The translations under genes and the position numbers were made by a program. From Pseudomonadota bacterium (GTDB taxonomy: Bacteria > Pseudomonadota > Gammaproteobacteria > Steroidobacterales > Steroidobacteraceae), in contig JADJOO010000002.1 in the NCBI GenBank assembly GCA_016713725.1, forward strand, positions 1 to 64,000: 64,000 nt of DNA, in the 5' to 3' direction. Position 1 is the first letter of the stretch. The number at the start of each line of letters is the position of its first letter. The notes beneath the pieces are model-generated. The model was not told the DNA's origin, made no database searches, and saw only the letters and a program-made list of their open reading frames with translations. Positions 62,762 through 64,000 of the stretch are shown here, piece by piece.

Positions 62762-63256
62762 TCAGATGAACAGGTTGATCTCGGACTGGGTGGCAACCTC
62801 GATGTAGCTCGCGGCGCCGCCGAGTTCGATGCCGGGAATCATGTCGTCGAGCGTGTACTCGAACAGGTCCATCGTCATCTGGCAGGCGATCATGCGCACC
62901 TCGGATTCGAGAGCGAGCGCCCGCAGTTCGGGGATCGAGGCGACCCCCTTCTTTTTCATCATGTTCTGCATCATCACGGTGGCCCCGGCGTCGACGCCGG
63001 GGATCATCGAGGCGAAGTTGGGCATGCCCATGTGCCCACCCATCATCGGCATCTTCATCGCCGGGTTGCCGAGCGGCGTCATTTTCAGGTCGAGGTCCTT
63101 GAGCAGCAGGGACAAGCCGTAAAACGTGAAGAAGAGCGTCACGTTGAGCCCCATTGCTGCCGCCGTCGTCGACAGGATGAACGGCGGGTACGCCCAGTCG
63201 AGCGAACCCTTGGTGACGATGATGGACATGCTCTTGGAGCCAGACGAATCGGTCAT
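62762..63256 (-). CDS. DsrE2-like DsrE/DsrF/DrsH family protein
   Basis: A 164-residue sulfur-trafficking protein. It has IVTKGSLDWAYPPFILSTTA, a hydrophobic stretch (AAMGLNVTLFFTFYGLSLLL) and the conserved Cys in EVRMIACQMTMDLFEYTLDD, the DsrE2 active-site pattern. A Met/Gly-rich loop (KMPMMGGHMGMPNFASMIPG) lies in the middle. It is the first gene of the dsrE2-tusA pair, with the putative operator 56 bases upstream of ATG 63256. Confidence 0.9.
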   Translation of the reverse strand: MTDSSGSKSMSIIVTKGSLDWAYPPFILSTTAAAMGLNVTLFFTFYGLSLLLKDLDLKMTPLGNPAMKMPMMGGHMGMPNFASMIPGVDAGATVMMQNMMKKKGVASIPELRALALESEVRMIACQMTMDLFEYTLDDMIPGIELGGAASYIEVATQSEINLFI

Positions 63257-63311
63257 GGACGATTCCCCGCGGGTTGTTCGTTGGATCTCCGGGCAAATTA
63301 ACAGAGACTGC

Positions 63312-63330
63312 TTTATTAGCAAAGTCGAAT
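63312..63330. promoter_or_regulatory. Putative BigR/SqrR-type operator, site 3
   Basis: On the minus strand ATTCGACTTTGCTAATAAA, resembling site 2 (ATTAGACAATGCTAAATTT) with TGCTAA in register. It lies upstream of dsrE2-tusA and 92 bases before the divergent deacetylase gene. Confidence 0.5.
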
Positions 63331-63421
63331 AACTTACCCTCGGGCCGTGAACGACAGGCGTCCTGCACAGCATTTCTTGCGGCAATGCAACATCGCTGCG
63401 GCGACAAGAAGCGCACAGCCG

Positions 63422-64000
63422 ATGTTCGTTGGCAGTGCGTATTGCCGGGCACGGGGATTCGGACGCAATCACCCGCTGGCCATTCCCAGGGTCGCGACGG
63501 TACTGCGGCTGTGCGAGGAACTCGGCTGGATCGACGAGTCGTCGATGCGCGAAGCACCCGCGGCCAATCTCGCCAGCCTGGTTCGATTCCACGATCACGA
63601 ATACGTCACGGCACTCCGCGACGCAGACGCGGCCGGGCAGGTCACCGCCGCCGTGCGCGAGCGTTTCGGCTTCGGCACCCTGGAGAATCCGCTGTTTCCC
63701 GGCGTGTTCGCCCGCGCCGCGACGGCCGTCGGCGGATCGATCCTTGCGGCCGAACTCGCGCTCGACGGACGCGTCGTGTTCCACCCGGCCGGTGGCACGC
63801 ATCACGGCCGGCCAGGCCGGGCGAGCGGTTTCTGCTATTTCAACGATCCGGTCTTCGCCATCATGACTCTGCTCGAGCGCGGCGTGCAGCGCGTGCTGTA
63901 CGCCGATCTCGACGCTCACCATGGCGATGGCGTACAGGATGCCTTCGCCGGCAACCCGGCAGTGTTGACGATTTCCCTGCATGAAACAGGCCGTTGGCCG
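63422..64000 (+). CDS. Histone deacetylase-like amidohydrolase (3' truncated)
   Basis: Zinc hydrolase of the class II HDAC / acetylpolyamine amidohydrolase / AcuC superfamily; the window ends after 193 codons. The visible active site has the tandem His in GGTHHGRPGRASGFCYFNDP and the metal ligands in YADLDAHHGDGVQDAF (Asp, His). GFGRNHPLAIPRVATVLRLC forms the N-terminal part. The frame is open from ATG 63422 to the last base. Substrates could be acetyl-lysine, acetylpolyamines or other amides. It is divergent from the sulfur genes and probably starts another unit. Confidence 0.9.
   Translation, partial: MFVGSAYCRARGFGRNHPLAIPRVATVLRLCEELGWIDESSMREAPAANLASLVRFHDHEYVTALRDADAAGQVTAAVRERFGFGTLENPLFPGVFARAATAVGGSILAAELALDGRVVFHPAGGTHHGRPGRASGFCYFNDPVFAIMTLLERGVQRVLYADLDAHHGDGVQDAFAGNPAVLTISLHETGRWP

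Overview
The window is a piece of GC-rich gammaproteobacterial chromosome. The gene order def-fmt-rsmB-DUF4390-ntrY-ntrX facing LysM-dprA-smg-topA, a single seven-gene trp operon with a leader peptide, and the aerobic genes hemF, hemB and cytochrome c5 suggest a free-living aerobe of the Xanthomonadales / Nevskiales / Steroidobacter-like part of the class. This placement is inference from gene order; no rRNA is present. I see no phage, plasmid, transposase or CRISPR array. Many conserved genes carry single-base frameshifts (response regulator, sensor kinase, rsgA, hemB, trpC, a subtilase, a GlcD-like oxidase, a DUF2892 protein, a FadL porin). This looks more like unpolished sequence than gene decay. 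Such genes are given as one locus with the break stated.

Layout. 1-3.5 kb: an OmpR-type response regulator (5' cut), a badly frameshifted sensor kinase, and an HtrA/DegP protease with an in-frame TAG, with a PmrA-like direct repeat in front of the protease. 3.6-6 kb: tRNA-Arg(CCG), cytochrome c5, a DUF4136 lipoprotein, rsgA. 6-13 kb (minus): ntrX, ntrY, DUF4390, rsmB, fmt, def. The NtrX-like protein has lost the key residues of its AAA+ domain. 13.2-19.7 kb (plus): LysM protein, dprA, smg, topA, hemF. 19.7-28.1 kb: two secreted S8 subtilases, each facing a small lipoprotein of one shared family across a shared terminator. A hemF fragment lies between the two pairs, and a c-di-GMP-I-type riboswitch candidate precedes the second protease. 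28.1-37.9 kb: rlmJ, tag, hemB, aroE, gamma-carbonic anhydrase, LemA, a GIDE-domain protein with an EF-hand, prlC-like M3 peptidase, xthA, an HD-domain protein. 37.9-44.7 kb (minus): trpEGDCFBA with promoter, trpL (three Trp codons in a row) and attenuator. 44.8-48.5 kb: class III aminotransferase, BASS transporter, FAD-linked oxidase.

48.5-63.3 kb is a sulfide/persulfide/sulfite island. On the minus strand lie TolC, a sulfide:quinone oxidoreductase-like flavoprotein, an RND permease and adaptor, DUF2892, rhodanese and an ETHE1-like MBL hydrolase. Facing them is a BigR/SqrR-type ArsR regulator fused in frame to a TauE/SafE exporter, followed by a SorAB-like sulfite dehydrogenase pair. A YeiH exporter, a FadL-type porin, TusA and DsrE2 complete the island. 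An imperfect palindrome of the form ATTAGnnAtTGCTAAATt recurs in front of the MBL/regulator pair, the porin and dsrE2-tusA (a weaker copy precedes sorA), so one thiol-persulfide switch may control the whole island. The window ends inside a class II histone-deacetylase-like gene.

The most notable signals are the regulator-transporter fusion with its predicted regulon, the duplicated subtilase/lipoprotein module, the riboswitch candidate, the degenerate NtrX and the complete trp attenuator.
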